This document shows, in pieces, positions 34,828 to 47,875 of a DNA stretch of 54,605 nucleotides. The notes beneath the pieces are model-generated. The model was not told where the DNA came from. It saw only the letters and a program-made list of their open reading frames with translations, and made no database searches. The stretch is from NCBI GenBank assembly GCA_964057225.1, contig CAXKVF010000104.1, positions 1 to 54,605 of the forward strand. Direction: 5' to 3'. The translations under genes and the position numbers were made by a program. Positions within the stretch are counted from its first letter, which is position 1, and each line of letters opens with the position of its first letter. This stretch comes from Auanema rhodensis (Eukaryota > Nematoda > Chromadorea > Rhabditida > Rhabditidae).

Positions 34828-37643
34828 CCCATGTCCATATTAGTCTAAAAACAAATTTTTATTGATATTGCTTCATGGTAACCATGACTTTGAAATTTAC
34901 GTGAACTTTAATTTATGCTAATTAAATGTACACGTGATGTGCACTTGGTATGTAACTCGCTTCACGTGAAAGATAAAGAGATGCGGTTTTCAAAATTAGA
35001 TTCCCCATGTCCATATTAGTCTAAAAACAAATTTTTATTGATATTGGTGCATGGTAACCATGACTTTGAAATTTACGTGAACTTTAATTTATGCTAATTA
35101 AATGTACACGTGATGTGCACTTGGTATGTAACTCGCTTCACGTGAAAGATAAAGAGATGCGGTTTTCAAAATTAGATTCCCCATGTCCATATTAGTCTCA
35201 AAACAAATTTTTATTGATATTGGTTCATGGTAACCATGACTTTGAAATTTACGTGAACTTTAATTTATGCTAATTAAATGTACACGTGATGTGCACTTGG
35301 TATGGAACTCGCTTCACGTGAAAGATAAAGAGATGCGGTTTTCAAAATTAGATTTCCCATGTCCATATTAGTCTAAAAACAAATTTTTATTGATATTGCT
35401 TCATGGTAACCATGACTTTGAAATTTACGTGAACTTTAATTTATGCTAATTAAATGTACACGTGATGTGCACTTGGTATGTAACTCGCTTCACGTGAAAG
35501 ATAAAGAGATGCGGTTTTCAAAATTAGATTCCCCATGTCCATATTAGTCTAAAAACAAATTTTTATTGATATTGCTTCATGGTAACCATGACTTTGAAAT
35601 TTACGTGAACTTTAATTTATGCTAATTAAATGTACACGTGATGTGCACTTGGTATGTAACTCGCTTCACGTGAAAGATAAAGAGATGCGGTTTTCAAAAT
35701 TAGATTCCCCCTGTCCATATTAGTCTAAAAACAAATTTTTATTGATATTGCTTCATGGTAACCATGACTTTGAAATTTACGTGAACTTTAATTTATGCTA
35801 ATTAAATGTACACGTGATGTGCACTTGGTATGTAACTCGCTTCACGTGAAAGATAAAGAGATGCGGTTTTCAAAATTAGATTCCCCATGTCCATATTAGT
35901 CTAAAAACAAATTTTTATTGATATTGCTTCATGGTAACCATGACTTTGAAATTTACGTGAACTTTAATTTATGCTAATTAAATGTACACGTGATGTGCAC
36001 TTGGTATGTAACTCGCTTCACGTGAAAGATAAAGAGATGCGGTTTTCAAAATTAGATTCCCCCTGTCCATATTAGTCTAAAAACAAATTTTTATTGATAT
36101 TGCTTCATGGTAACCATGACTTTGAAATTTACGTGAACTTTAATTTATGCTAATTAAATGTACACGTGATGTGCACTTGGTATGTAACTCGCTTCACGTG
36201 AAAGATAAAGAGATGCGGTTTTCAAAATTAGATTCCCCATGTCCATATTAGTCTAAAAACAAATTTTTATTGATATTGCTTCATGGTAACCATGACTTTG
36301 AAATTTACGTGAACTTTAATTTATGCTAATTAAATGTACACGTGATGTGCACTTGGTATGTAACTCGCTTCACGTGAAAGATAAAGAGATGCGGTTTTCA
36401 AAATTAGATTCCCCATGTCCATATTAGTCTAAAAACAAATTTTTATTGATATTGGTGCATGGTAACCATGACTTTGAAATTTACGTGAACTTTAATTTAT
36501 GCTAATTAAATGTACACGTGATGTGCACTTGGTATGTAACTCGCTTCACGTGAAAGATAAAGAGATGCGGTTTTCAAAATTAGATTCCCCATGTCCATAT
36601 TAGTCTAAAAACAAACTTTTATTGATATTGGTGCATGGTAACCATGACTTTGAAATTTACGTGAACTTTAATTTATGCTAATTAAATGTACACGTGATGT
36701 GCACTTGGTATGTAACTCGCTTCACGTGAAAGATAAAGAGATGCGGTTTTCAAAATTAGATTCCCCATGTCCATATTAGTCTAAAAACAAATTTTTATTG
36801 ATATTGGTGCATGGTAACCATGACTTTGAAATTTACGTGAACTTTAATTTATGCTAATTAAATGTACACGTGATGTGCTCTTGGTATGTAACTCGCTTCA
36901 CGTGAAAGATAAAGAGATGCGGTTTTCAAAATTAGATTTCCCTAGTCCATATTAGTCTAAAAACAAATTTTTATTGATATTGGTTCATGGTAACCATGAC
37001 TTTGAAATTTACGTGAACTTTAATTTATGCTAATTAAATGTACACGTGATGTGCACTTGGTATGTAACTCGCTTCACGTGAAAGATAAAGAGATGCGGTT
37101 TTCAAAATTAGATTCCCCATGTCCATATTAGTCTAAAAACAAATTTTTATTGATATTGGTTCATGGTAACCATGACTTTGAATTTTACGTGAACTTTAAT
37201 TTATGCTAATTAAATGTACACGTGATGTGCACTTGGTATGTAACTCGCTTCACGTGAAAGATAAAGAGATGCGGTTTTCAAAATTAGATTCCCCATGTCC
37301 ATATTAGTCTAAAAACAAATTTTTATTGATATTGCTTCATGGTAACCATGACTTTGAAATTTACGTGAACTTTAATTTATGCTAATTAAATGTACACGTG
37401 ATGTGCACTTGGTATGTAACTCGCTTCACGTGAAAGATAAAGAGATGCGGTTTTCAAAATTAGATTCCCCATGTCCATATTAGTCTCAAAACAAATTTTT
37501 ATTGATATTGGTTCATGGTAACCATGACTTTGAAATTTACGTGAACTTTAATTTATGCTAATTAAATGTACACGTGATGTGCACTTGGTATGTAACTCGC
37601 TTCACGTGAAAGATAAAGAGATGCGGTTTTCAAAATTAGATTC
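34828..37643 (+). repeat. 2816-bp (16-monomer) duplicated segment, copy B
   Basis: Partner of 31308-34123, all markers repeated 3520 bp downstream (for example tatggaactc near 35305, caaactttt near 36616, gtgctc near 36879). No private difference was found, so this is among the youngest events in the window, or the two copies are being actively converted. Confidence 0.8.
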
Positions 37644-39075
37644 CCCATGTCCATATTAGTCTAAAAACAAATTTTTATTGATATTGCTTCATGGTAACCA
37701 TGACTTTGAAATTTACGTGAACTTTAATTTATGCTAATTAAATGTACACGTGATGTGCACTTGGTATGTAACTCGCTTCACGTGAAAGATAAAGAGATGC
37801 GGTTTTCAAAATTAGATTCCCCATGTCCATATTAGTCTCAAAACAAATTTTTATTGATATTGGTTCATGGTAACCATGACTTTGAAATTTACGTGAACTT
37901 TAATTTATGCTAATTAAATGTACACGTGATGTGCACTTGGTATGTAACTCGCTTCACGTGAAAGATAAAGAGATGCGGTTTTCAAAATTAGATTCCCCAT
38001 GTCCATATTAGTCTAAAAACAAATTTTTATTGATATTGGTGCATGGTAACCATGACTTTGAAATTTACGTGAACTTTAATTTATGCTAATTAAATGTACA
38101 CGTGATGTGCACTTGGTATGTAACTCGCTTCACGTGAAAGATAAAGAGATGCGGTTTTCAAAATTAGATTCCCCATGTCCATATTAGTCTAAAAACAAAT
38201 TTTTATTGATATTGGTGCATGGTAACCATGACTTTGAAATTTACGTAAACTTTAATTTATGCTAATTAAATGTACACGTGATGTGCACTTGGTATGTAAC
38301 TCGCTTCACGTGAAAGATAAAGAGATGCGGTTTTCAAAATTAGATTCCCCATGTCCATATTAGTCTAAAAACAAATTTTTATTGATATTGCTTCATGGTA
38401 ACCATGACTTTGAAATTTACGTGAACTTTAATTTATGCTAATTAAATGTACACGTGATGTGCACTTGGTATGTAACTCGCTTCACGTGAAAGATAAAGAG
38501 ATGCGGTTTTCAAAATTAGATTCCCCATGTCCATATTAGTCTCAAAACAAATTTTTATTGATATTGGTGCATGGTAACCATGACTTTGAAATTTACGTGA
38601 ACTTTAATTTATGCTAATTAAATGTACACGTGATGTGCACTTGGTATGTAACTCGCTTCACGTGAAAGATAAAGAGATGCGGTTTTCAAAATTAGATTCC
38701 CCATGTCCATATTAGTCTAAAAACAAATTTTTATTGATATTGGTGCATGGTAACCATGACTTTGAAATTTACGTGAACTTTAATTTATGCTAATTAAATG
38801 TACACGTGATGTGCACTTGGTATGTAACTCGCTTCACGTGAAAGATAAAGAGATGCGGTTTTCAAAATTAGATTCCCCATGTCCATATTAGTCTAAAAAC
38901 AAATTTTTATTGATATTGGTGCATGGTAACCATGACTTTGAAATTTACGTGAACTTTAATTTATGCTAATTAAATGTACACGTGATGTGCACTTGTTATG
39001 TAACTCGCTTCACGTGAAAGATAAAGAGATGCGGTTTTCAAAATTAGATTCCCCATGTCCATATTAGTCTAAAAA

Positions 39076-40131
39076 CAAATTTTTATTGATATTGGTTCAT
39101 GGTAACCATGACTTTGAAATTTACGTGAACTTTAATTTATGCTAATTAAATGTACACGTGATGTGCACTTGGTATGTAACTCGCTTCACGTGAAAGATAA
39201 AGAGATGCGGTTTTCAAAAATAGATTCCCCATGTCCATATTAGTCTAAAAACAAATTTTTATTGATATTGGTTCATGGTAACCATGACTTTGAAATTTAC
39301 GTGAACTTTAATTTATGCTAATTAAATGTACACGTGATGTGCTCTTGGTATGTAACTCGATTCACGTGAAAGATAAAGAGATGCGGTTTTCAAAATTAGA
39401 TTCCCCATGTCCATATTAGTCTAAAAACAAATTTTTATTGATATTGGTGCATGGTAACCATGACTTTGAAATTTACGTGAAATTTAATTTATGCTAATTA
39501 AATGTACACGTGATGTGCACTTGGTATGTAACTCGCTTCACGTGAAAGATAAAGAGATGCGGTTTTCAAAATTAGATTCCCCATGTCCATATTAGTCTAA
39601 AAACAAATTTTTATTGATATTGGTTCATGGTAACCATGACTTTGAAATTTACGTGAACTTTAATTTATGCTAATTAAATGTACACGTGATGTGCACTTGG
39701 TATGTAACTCGCTTCACGTGAAAGATAAAGAGATGCGGTTTTCAAAAATAGATTCCCCATGTCCATATTAGTCTAAAAACAAATTTTTATTGATATTGGT
39801 TCATGGTAACCATGACTTTGAAATTTACGTGAACTTTAATTTATGCTAATTAAATGTACACGTGATGTGCTCTTGGTATGTAACTCGATTCACGTGAAAG
39901 ATAAAGAGATGCGGTTTTCAAAATTAGATTCCCCATGTCCATATTAGTCTAAAAACAAATTTTTATTGATATTGGTGCATGGTAACCATGACTTTGAAAT
40001 TTACGTGAACTTTAATTTATGCTAATTAAATGTACACGTGAAGTGCACTTGGTATGTAACTCGCTTCACGTGAAAGATAAAGAGATGCGGTTTTCAAAAT
40101 TAGATTCCCCATGTCCATATTAGTCTAAAAA
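39076..40131 (+). repeat. tandem 3-monomer duplication (m223-m225, m226-m228)
   Basis: The block Tw, T with gtgctc and cgattc, then G, occurs twice (528 bp each). The linked changes a92t and c109a sit at 39343 and 39360, then at 39871 and 39888. The two G monomers differ: m225 has c55a at 39482, m228 has t87a at 40042. These are the only copies of the linked a92t plus c109a haplotype. Confidence 0.75.
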
Positions 40132-41891
40132 CAAATTTTTATTGATATTGGTGCATGGTAACCATGACTTTGAAATTTACGTGAACTTTAATTCATGCTA
40201 ATTAAATGTACACGTGATGTGCACTTGGTATGTAACTCGCTTCACGTGAAAGATAAAGAGATGCGGTTTTCAAAATTAGATTCCCCATGTCCATATTAGT
40301 CTAAAAACAAATTTTTATTGATATTGGTTCATGGTAACCATGACTTTGAAATTTACGTGAACTTTAATTTATGCTAATTAAATGTACACGTGATGTGCAC
40401 TTGGTATGTAACTCGCTTCACGTGAAAGATAAAGAGATGCGGTTTTCAAAATTAGATTCCCCATGTCCATATTAGTCTAAAAACAAATTTTTATTGATAT
40501 TGCTTCATGGTAACCATGACTTTGAAATTTACGTGAACTTTAATTTATGCTAATTAAATGTACACGTGATGTGCACTTGGTATGTAACTCGCTTCACGTG
40601 AAAGATAAAGAGATGCGGTTTTCAAAATTAGATTCCCCCTGTCCATATTAGTCTAAAAACAAATTTTTATTGATATTGCTTCATGGTAACCATGACTTTG
40701 AAATTTACGTGAACTTTAATTTATGCTAATTAAATGTACACGTGATGTGCACTTGGTATGTAACTCGCTTCACGTGAAAGATAAAGAGATGCGGTTTTCA
40801 AAATTAGATTCCCCATGTCCATATTAGTCTAAAAACAAATTTTTATTGATATTGCTTCATGGTAACCATGACTTTGAAATTTACGTGAACTTTAATTTAT
40901 GCTAATTAAATGTACACGTGATGTGCACTTGGTATGTAACTCGCTTCACGTGAAAGATAAAGAGATGCGGTTTTCAAAATTAGATTCCCCATGTCCATAT
41001 TAGTCTAAAAACAAATTTTTATTGATATTGGTGCATGGTAACCATGACTTTGAAATTTACGTGAACTTTAATTTATGCTAATTAAATGTACACGTGATGT
41101 GCACTTGGTATGTAACTCGCTTCACGTGAAAGATAAAGAGATGCGGTTTTCAAAATTAGATTCCCCATGTCCATATTAGTCTAAAAACAAATTTTTATTG
41201 ATATTGCTTCATGGTAACCATGACTTTGAAATTTACGTGAACTTTAATTTATGCTAATTAAATGTACACGTGATGTGCACTTGGTATGTAACTCGCTTCA
41301 CGTGAAAGATAAAGAGATGCGGTTTTCAAAATTAGATTCCCCATGTCCATATTAGTCTAAAAACAAATTTTTATTGATATTGGTGCATGGTAACCATGAC
41401 TTTGAAATTTACGTGAACTTTAATTTATGCTAATTAAATGTACACGTGATGTGCACTTGGTATGTAACTCGCTTCACGTGAAAGATAAAGAGATGCGGTT
41501 TTCAAAATTAGATTCCCCATGTCCATATTAGTCTCAAAACAAATTTTTATTGATATTGGTTCATGGTAACCATGACTTTGAAATTTACGTGAACTTTAAT
41601 TTATGCTAATTAAATGTACACGTGATGTGCACTTGGTATGTAACTCGCTTCACGTGAAAGATAAAGAGATGCGGTTTTCAAAATTAGATTTCCCATGTCC
41701 ATATTAGTCTAATAACAAATTTTTATTGATATTGCTTCATGGTAACCATGACTTTGAAATTTACGTGAACTTTAATTTATGCTAATTAAATGTACACGTG
41801 ATGTGCACTTGGTATGTAACTCGCTTCACGTGAAAGATAAAGAGATGCGGTTTTCAAAATTAGATTCCCCCTGTCCATATTAGTCTAAAAA
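40132..41891 (+). repeat. shortened relative of the 22.7 kb and 28.0 kb blocks (m229-m238)
   Basis: Types run G(t63c) T Kp K K G K G Cr Kp. The equivalent blocks from 22708 and 27988 read G(t63c) T Kp K K Kp K K G K G Cr Kp. The present copy lacks exactly one Kp K K triplet (528 bp), the trace of a register-preserving deletion here or a triplet duplication in the others. m238 begins with a private aataac. Confidence 0.65.
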
Positions 41892-42595
41892 CAAATTTTT
41901 ATTGATATTGCTTCATGGTAACCATGACTTTGAAATTTACGTGAACTTTAATTTATGCTAATTAAATGTACACGTGATGTGCACTTGGTATGTAACTCGC
42001 TTCACGTGAAAGATAAAGAGATGCGGTTTTCAAAATTAGATTCCCCATGTCCATATTAGTCTAAAAACAAATTTTTATTGATATTGCTTCATGGTAACCA
42101 TGACTTTGAAATTTACGTGAACTTTAATTTATGCTAATTAAATGTACACGTGATGTGCACTTGGTATGTAACTCGCTTCACGTGAAAGATAAAGAGATGC
42201 GGTTTTCAAAATTAGATTCCCCATGTCCATATTAGTCTAAAAACAAATTTTTATTGATATTGGTGCATGGTAACCATGACTTTGAAATTTACGTGAACTT
42301 TAATTTATGCTAATTAAATGTACACGTGATGTGCACTTGGTATGTAACTCGCTTCACGTGAAAGATAAAGAGATGCGGTTTTCAAAATTAGATTCCCCAT
42401 GTCCATATTAGTCTCAAAACAAATTTTTATTGATATTGGTTCATGGTAACCATGACTTTGAAATTTACGTGAACTTTAATTTATGCTAATTAAATGTACA
42501 CGTGATGTGCACTTGGTATGTAACTCGCTTCACGTGAAAGATAAAGAGATGCGGTTTTCAAAATTAGATTCCCCATGTCCATATTAGTCTCAAAA

Positions 42596-45500
42596 CAAAT
42601 TTTTATTGATATTGGTTCATGGTAACCATGACTTTGAAATTTACGTGAACTTTAATTTATGCTAATTAAATGTACACGTGATGTGCACTTGGTATGTAAC
42701 TCGCTTCAAGTGAAAGATAAAGAGATGCGGTTTTCAAAATTAGATTCCCCATGTCCATATTAGTCTAAAAACAAATTTTTATTGATATTGCTTCATGGTA
42801 ACCATGACTTTGAAATTTACGTGAACTTTAATTTATGCTAATTAAATGTACACGTGATGTGCACTTGGTATGTAACTCGCTTCACGTGAAAGATAAAGAG
42901 ATGCGGTTTTCAAAATTAGATTCCCCATGTCCATATTAGTCTAAAAACAAATTTTTATTGATATTGCTTCATGGTAACCATGACTTTGAAATTTACGTGA
43001 ACTTTAATTTATGCTAATTAAATGTACACGTGATGTGCACTTGGTATGTAACTCGCTTCACGTGAAAGATAAAGAGATGCGGTTTTCAAAATTAGATTCC
43101 CCATGTCCATATTAGTCTAAAAACAAATTTTTATTGATATTGGTTCATGGTAACCATGACTTTGAAATTTACGTGAACTTTAATTTATGCTAATTAAATG
43201 TACACGTGATGTGCACTTGGTATGTAACTCGCTTCACGTGAAAGATAAAGAGATGCGGTTTTCAAAATTAGATTCCCCATGTCCATATTAGTCTAAAAAC
43301 AAATTTTTATTGATATTGCTTCATGGTAACCATGACTTTGAAATTTACGTGAACTTTAATTTATGCTAATTAAATGTACACGTGATGTGCACTTGGTATG
43401 TAACTCGCTTCACGTGAAAGATAAAGAGATGCGGTTTTCAAAATTAGATTCCCCATGTCCATATTAGTCTAAAAACAAATTTTTATTGATATTGGTGCAT
43501 GGTAACCATGACTTTGAAATTTACGTGAACTTTAATTTATGCTAATTAAATGTACACGTGATGTGCACTTGGTATGTAACTCGCTTCACGTGAAAGATAA
43601 AGAGATGCGGTTTTCAAAATTAGATTCCCCATGTCCATATTAGTCTCAAAACAAATTTTTATTGATATTGGTTCATGGTAACCATGACTTTGAAATTTAC
43701 GTGAACTTTAATTTATGCTAATTAAATGTACACGTGATGTGCACTTGGTATGTAACTCGCTTCACGTGAAAGATAAAGAGATGCGGTTTTCAAAATTAGA
43801 TTTCCCATGTCCATATTAGTCTAAAAACAAATTTTTATTGATATTGCTTCATGGTAACCATGACTTTGAAATTTACGTGAACTTTAATTTATGCTAATTA
43901 AATGTACACGTGATGTGCACTTGGTATGTAACTCGCTTCACGTGAAAGATAAAGAGATGCGGTTTTCAAAATTAGATTCCCCCTGTCCATATTAGTCTAA
44001 AAACAAATTTTTATTGATATTGCTTCATGGTAACCATGACTTTGAAATTTACGTAAACTTTAATTTATGCTAATTAAATGTACACGTGATGTGCACTTGG
44101 TATGTAACTCGCTTCACGTGAAAGATAAAGAGATGCGGTTTTCAAAATTAGATTCCCCATGTCCATATTAGTCTCAAAACAAATTTTTATTGATATTGGT
44201 TCATGGTAACCATGACTTTGAAATTTACGTGAACTTTAATTTATGCTAATTAAATGTACACGTGATGTGCACTTGGTATGTAACTCGCTTCACGTGAAAG
44301 ATAAAGAGATGCGGTTTTCAAAATTAGATTCCCCATGTCCATATTAGTCTAAAAACAAATTTTTATTGATATTGCTTCATGGTAACCATGACTTTGAAAT
44401 TTACGTGAACTTTAATTTATGCTAATTAAATGTACACGTGATGTGCACTTGGTATGTAACTCGCTTCACGTGAAAGATAAAGAGATGCGGTTTTCAAAAT
44501 TAGATTCCCCATGTCCATATTAGTCTAAAAACAAATTTTTATTGATATTGGTGCATGGTAACCATGACTTTGAAATTTACGTGAACTTTAATTTATGCTA
44601 ATTAAATGTACACGTGATGTGCACTTGGTATGTAACTCGCTTCACGTGAAAGATAAAGAGATGCGGTTTTCAAAATTAGATTCCCCATGTCCATATTAGT
44701 CTAAAAACAAATTTTTATTGATATTGCTTCATGGTAACCATGACTTTGAAATTTACGTGAACTTTAATTTATGCTAATTAAATGTACACGTGATGTGCAC
44801 TTGGTATGTAACTCGCTTCACGTGAAAGATAAAGAGATGCGGTTTTCAAAATTAGATTCCCCATGTCCATATTAGTCTCAAAACAAATTTTTATCGATAT
44901 TGGTTCATGGTAACCATGACTTTGAAATTTACGTGAACTTTAATTTATGCTAATTAAATGTACACGTGATGTGCACTTGGTATGTAACTCGCTTCATGTG
45001 AAAGATAAAGAGATGCGGTTTTCAAAATTAGATTCCCCATGTCCATATTAGTCTAAAAACAAATTTTTATTGATATTGCTTCATGGTAACCATGACTTTG
45101 AAATTTACGTGAACTTTAATTTATGCTAATTAAATGTACACGTGATGTGCACTTGGTATGTAACTCGCTTCACGTGAAAGATAAAGAGATGCGGTTTTCA
45201 AAATTAGATTCCCCATGTCCATATTAGTCTAAAAACAAATTTTTATTGATATTGCTTCATGGTAACCATGACTTTGAAATTTACGTGAACTTTAATTTAT
45301 GCTAATTAAATGTACACGTGATGTGCACTTGGTATGTAACTCGCTTCACGTGAAAGATAAAGAGATGCGGTTTTCAAAATTAGATTCCCCATGTCCATAT
45401 TAGTCTAAAAACAAATTTTTATTGATATTGGTTCATGGTAACCATGACTTTGAAATTTACGTGAACTTTAATTTATGCTAATTAAATGTACACGTGATGT

Positions 45501-47875
45501 GCACTTGGTATGTAACTCGCTTCACGTGAAAGATAAAGAGATGCGGTTTTCAAAATTAGATTCCCCATGTCCATATTAGTCTAAAAACAAATTTTTATTG
45601 ATATTGGTGCATGGTAACCATGACTTTGAAATTTACGTGAACTTTAATTTATGCTAATTAAATGTACACGTGATGTGCACTTGGTATGTAACTCGCTTCA
45701 CGTGAAAGATAAAGAGATGCGGTTTTCAAAATTAGATTTCCCATGTCCATATTAGTCTAAAAACAAATTTTTATTGATATTGGTTCATGGTAACCATGAC
45801 TTTGAAATTTACGTGAACTTTAATTTATGCTAATTAAATGTACACGTGATGTGCACTTGGTATGTAACTCGCTTCACGTGAAAGATAAAGAGATGCGGTT
45901 TTCAAAATTAGATTCCCCATGTCCATATTAGTCTAAAAACAAATTTTTATTGATATTGCTTCATGGTAACCATGACTTTGAAATTTACGTGAACTTTAAT
46001 TTATGCTAATTAAATGTACACGTGATGTGCACTTGGTATGTAACTCGCTTCACGTGAAAGATAAAGAGATGCGGTTTTCAAAATTAGATTCCCCATGTCC
46101 ATATTAGTCTAAAAACAAATTTTTATTGATATTGGTGCATGGTAACCATGACTTTGAAATTTACGTGAACTTTAATTTATGCTAATTAAATGTACACGTG
46201 ATGTGCACTTGGTATGTAACTCGCTTCACGTGAAAGATAAAGAGATGCGGTTTTCAAAATTAGATTTCCCATGTCCATATTAGTCTCAAAACAAATTTTT
46301 ATTGATATTGGTTCATGGTAACCATGACTTTGAAATTTACGTGAACTTTAATTTATGCTAATTAAATGTACACGTGATGTGCACTTGGTATGTAACTCGC
46401 TTCACGTGAAAGATAAAGAGATGCGGTTTTCAAAATTAGATTCCCCATGTCCATATTAGTCTCAAAACAAATTTTTATTGATATTGGTTCATGGTAACCA
46501 TGACTTTGAAATTTACGTGAACTTTAATTTATGCTAATTAAATGTACACGTGATGTGCACTTGGTATGTAACTCGCTTCACGTGAAAGATAAAGAGATGC
46601 GGTTTTCAAAATTAGATTCCCCATGTCCATATTAGTCTAAAAACAAATTTTTATTGATATTGCTTCATGGTAACCATGACTTTGAAATTTACGTGAACTT
46701 TAATTTATGCTAATTAAATGTACACGTGATGTGCACTTGGTATGTAACTCGCTTCACGTGAAAGATAAAGAGATGCGGTTTTCAAAATTAGATTCCCCAT
46801 GTCCATATTAGTCTAAAAACAAATTTTTATTGATATTGCTTCATGGTAACCATGACTTTGAAATTTACGTGAACTTTAATTTATGCTAATTAAATGTACA
46901 CGTGATGTGCACTTGGTATGTAACTCGCTTCACGTGAAAGATAAAGAGATGCGGTTTTCAAAATTAGATTCCCCATGTCCATATTAGTCTAAAAACAAAT
47001 TTTTATTGATATTGGTTCATGGTAACCATGACTTTGAAAATTACGTGAACTTTAATTTATGCTAATTAAATGTACACGTGATGTGCACTTGGTATGTAAC
47101 TCGCTTCACGTGAAAGATAAAGAGATGCGGTTTTCAAAATTAGATTCCCCATGTCCATATTAGTCTAAAAACAAATTTTTATTGATATTGCTTCATGGTA
47201 ACCATGACTTTGAAATTTACGTGAACTTTAATTTATGCTAATTAAATGTACACGTGATGTGCACTTGGTATGTAACTCGCTTCACGTGAAAGATAAAGAG
47301 ATGCGGTTTTCAAAATTAGATTCCCCATGTCCATATTAGTCTAAAAACAAATTTTTATTGATATTGCTTCATGGTAACCATGACTTTGAAATTTACGTGA
47401 ACTTTAATTTATGCTAATTAAATGTACACGTGATGTGCACTTGGTATGTAACTCGCTTCACGTGAAAGATAAAGAGATGCGGTTTTCAAAATTAGATTCC
47501 CCATGTCCATATTAGTCTAAAAACAAATTTTTATTGATATTGGTGCATGGTAACCATGACTTTGAAATTTACGTGAACTTTAATTTATGCTAATTAAATG
47601 TACACGTGATGTGCACTTGGTATGTACCTCGCTTCACGTGAAAGATAAAGAGATGCGGTTTTCAAAATTAGATTCCCCATGTCCATATTAGTCTCAAAAC
47701 AAATTTTTATTGATATTGGTTCATGGTAACCATGACTTTGAAATTTACGTGAACTTTAATTTATGTTAATTAAATGTACACGTGATGTGCACTTGGTATG
47801 TAACTCGCTTCACGTGAAAGATAAAGAGATGCGGTTTTCAAAATTAGATTCCCCGTGTCCATATTAGTCTCAAAA
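42596..47875 (+). repeat. region of short recurrent modules (C K K T K G C type)
   Basis: The string C K K T K G appears at m243-m248, echoes m175-m180 near 30.6-31.7 kb, and recurs in altered form at m256-m263 and m265-m271. C junctions sit close together and occur in adjacent pairs (m242-m243, m264-m265, m272-m273). The u, v, w and q variants that mark the left half are absent here. Private changes include c114a (m243), g52a (m251), atcgat plus c114t (m256), gaaaatt (m268), tacctcg (m271) and tgttaatt plus ccccgtg (m272). Confidence 0.6.

Noticed and set aside
31308-37643. Reading the perfect 2816-bp repeat as proof of a biological duplication
   Set aside because: An assembly duplication in a near-identical array could produce the same picture. 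The different flanks and the distinct spacer monomers favour a real event, but read evidence would be needed, so I kept it only as a finding.
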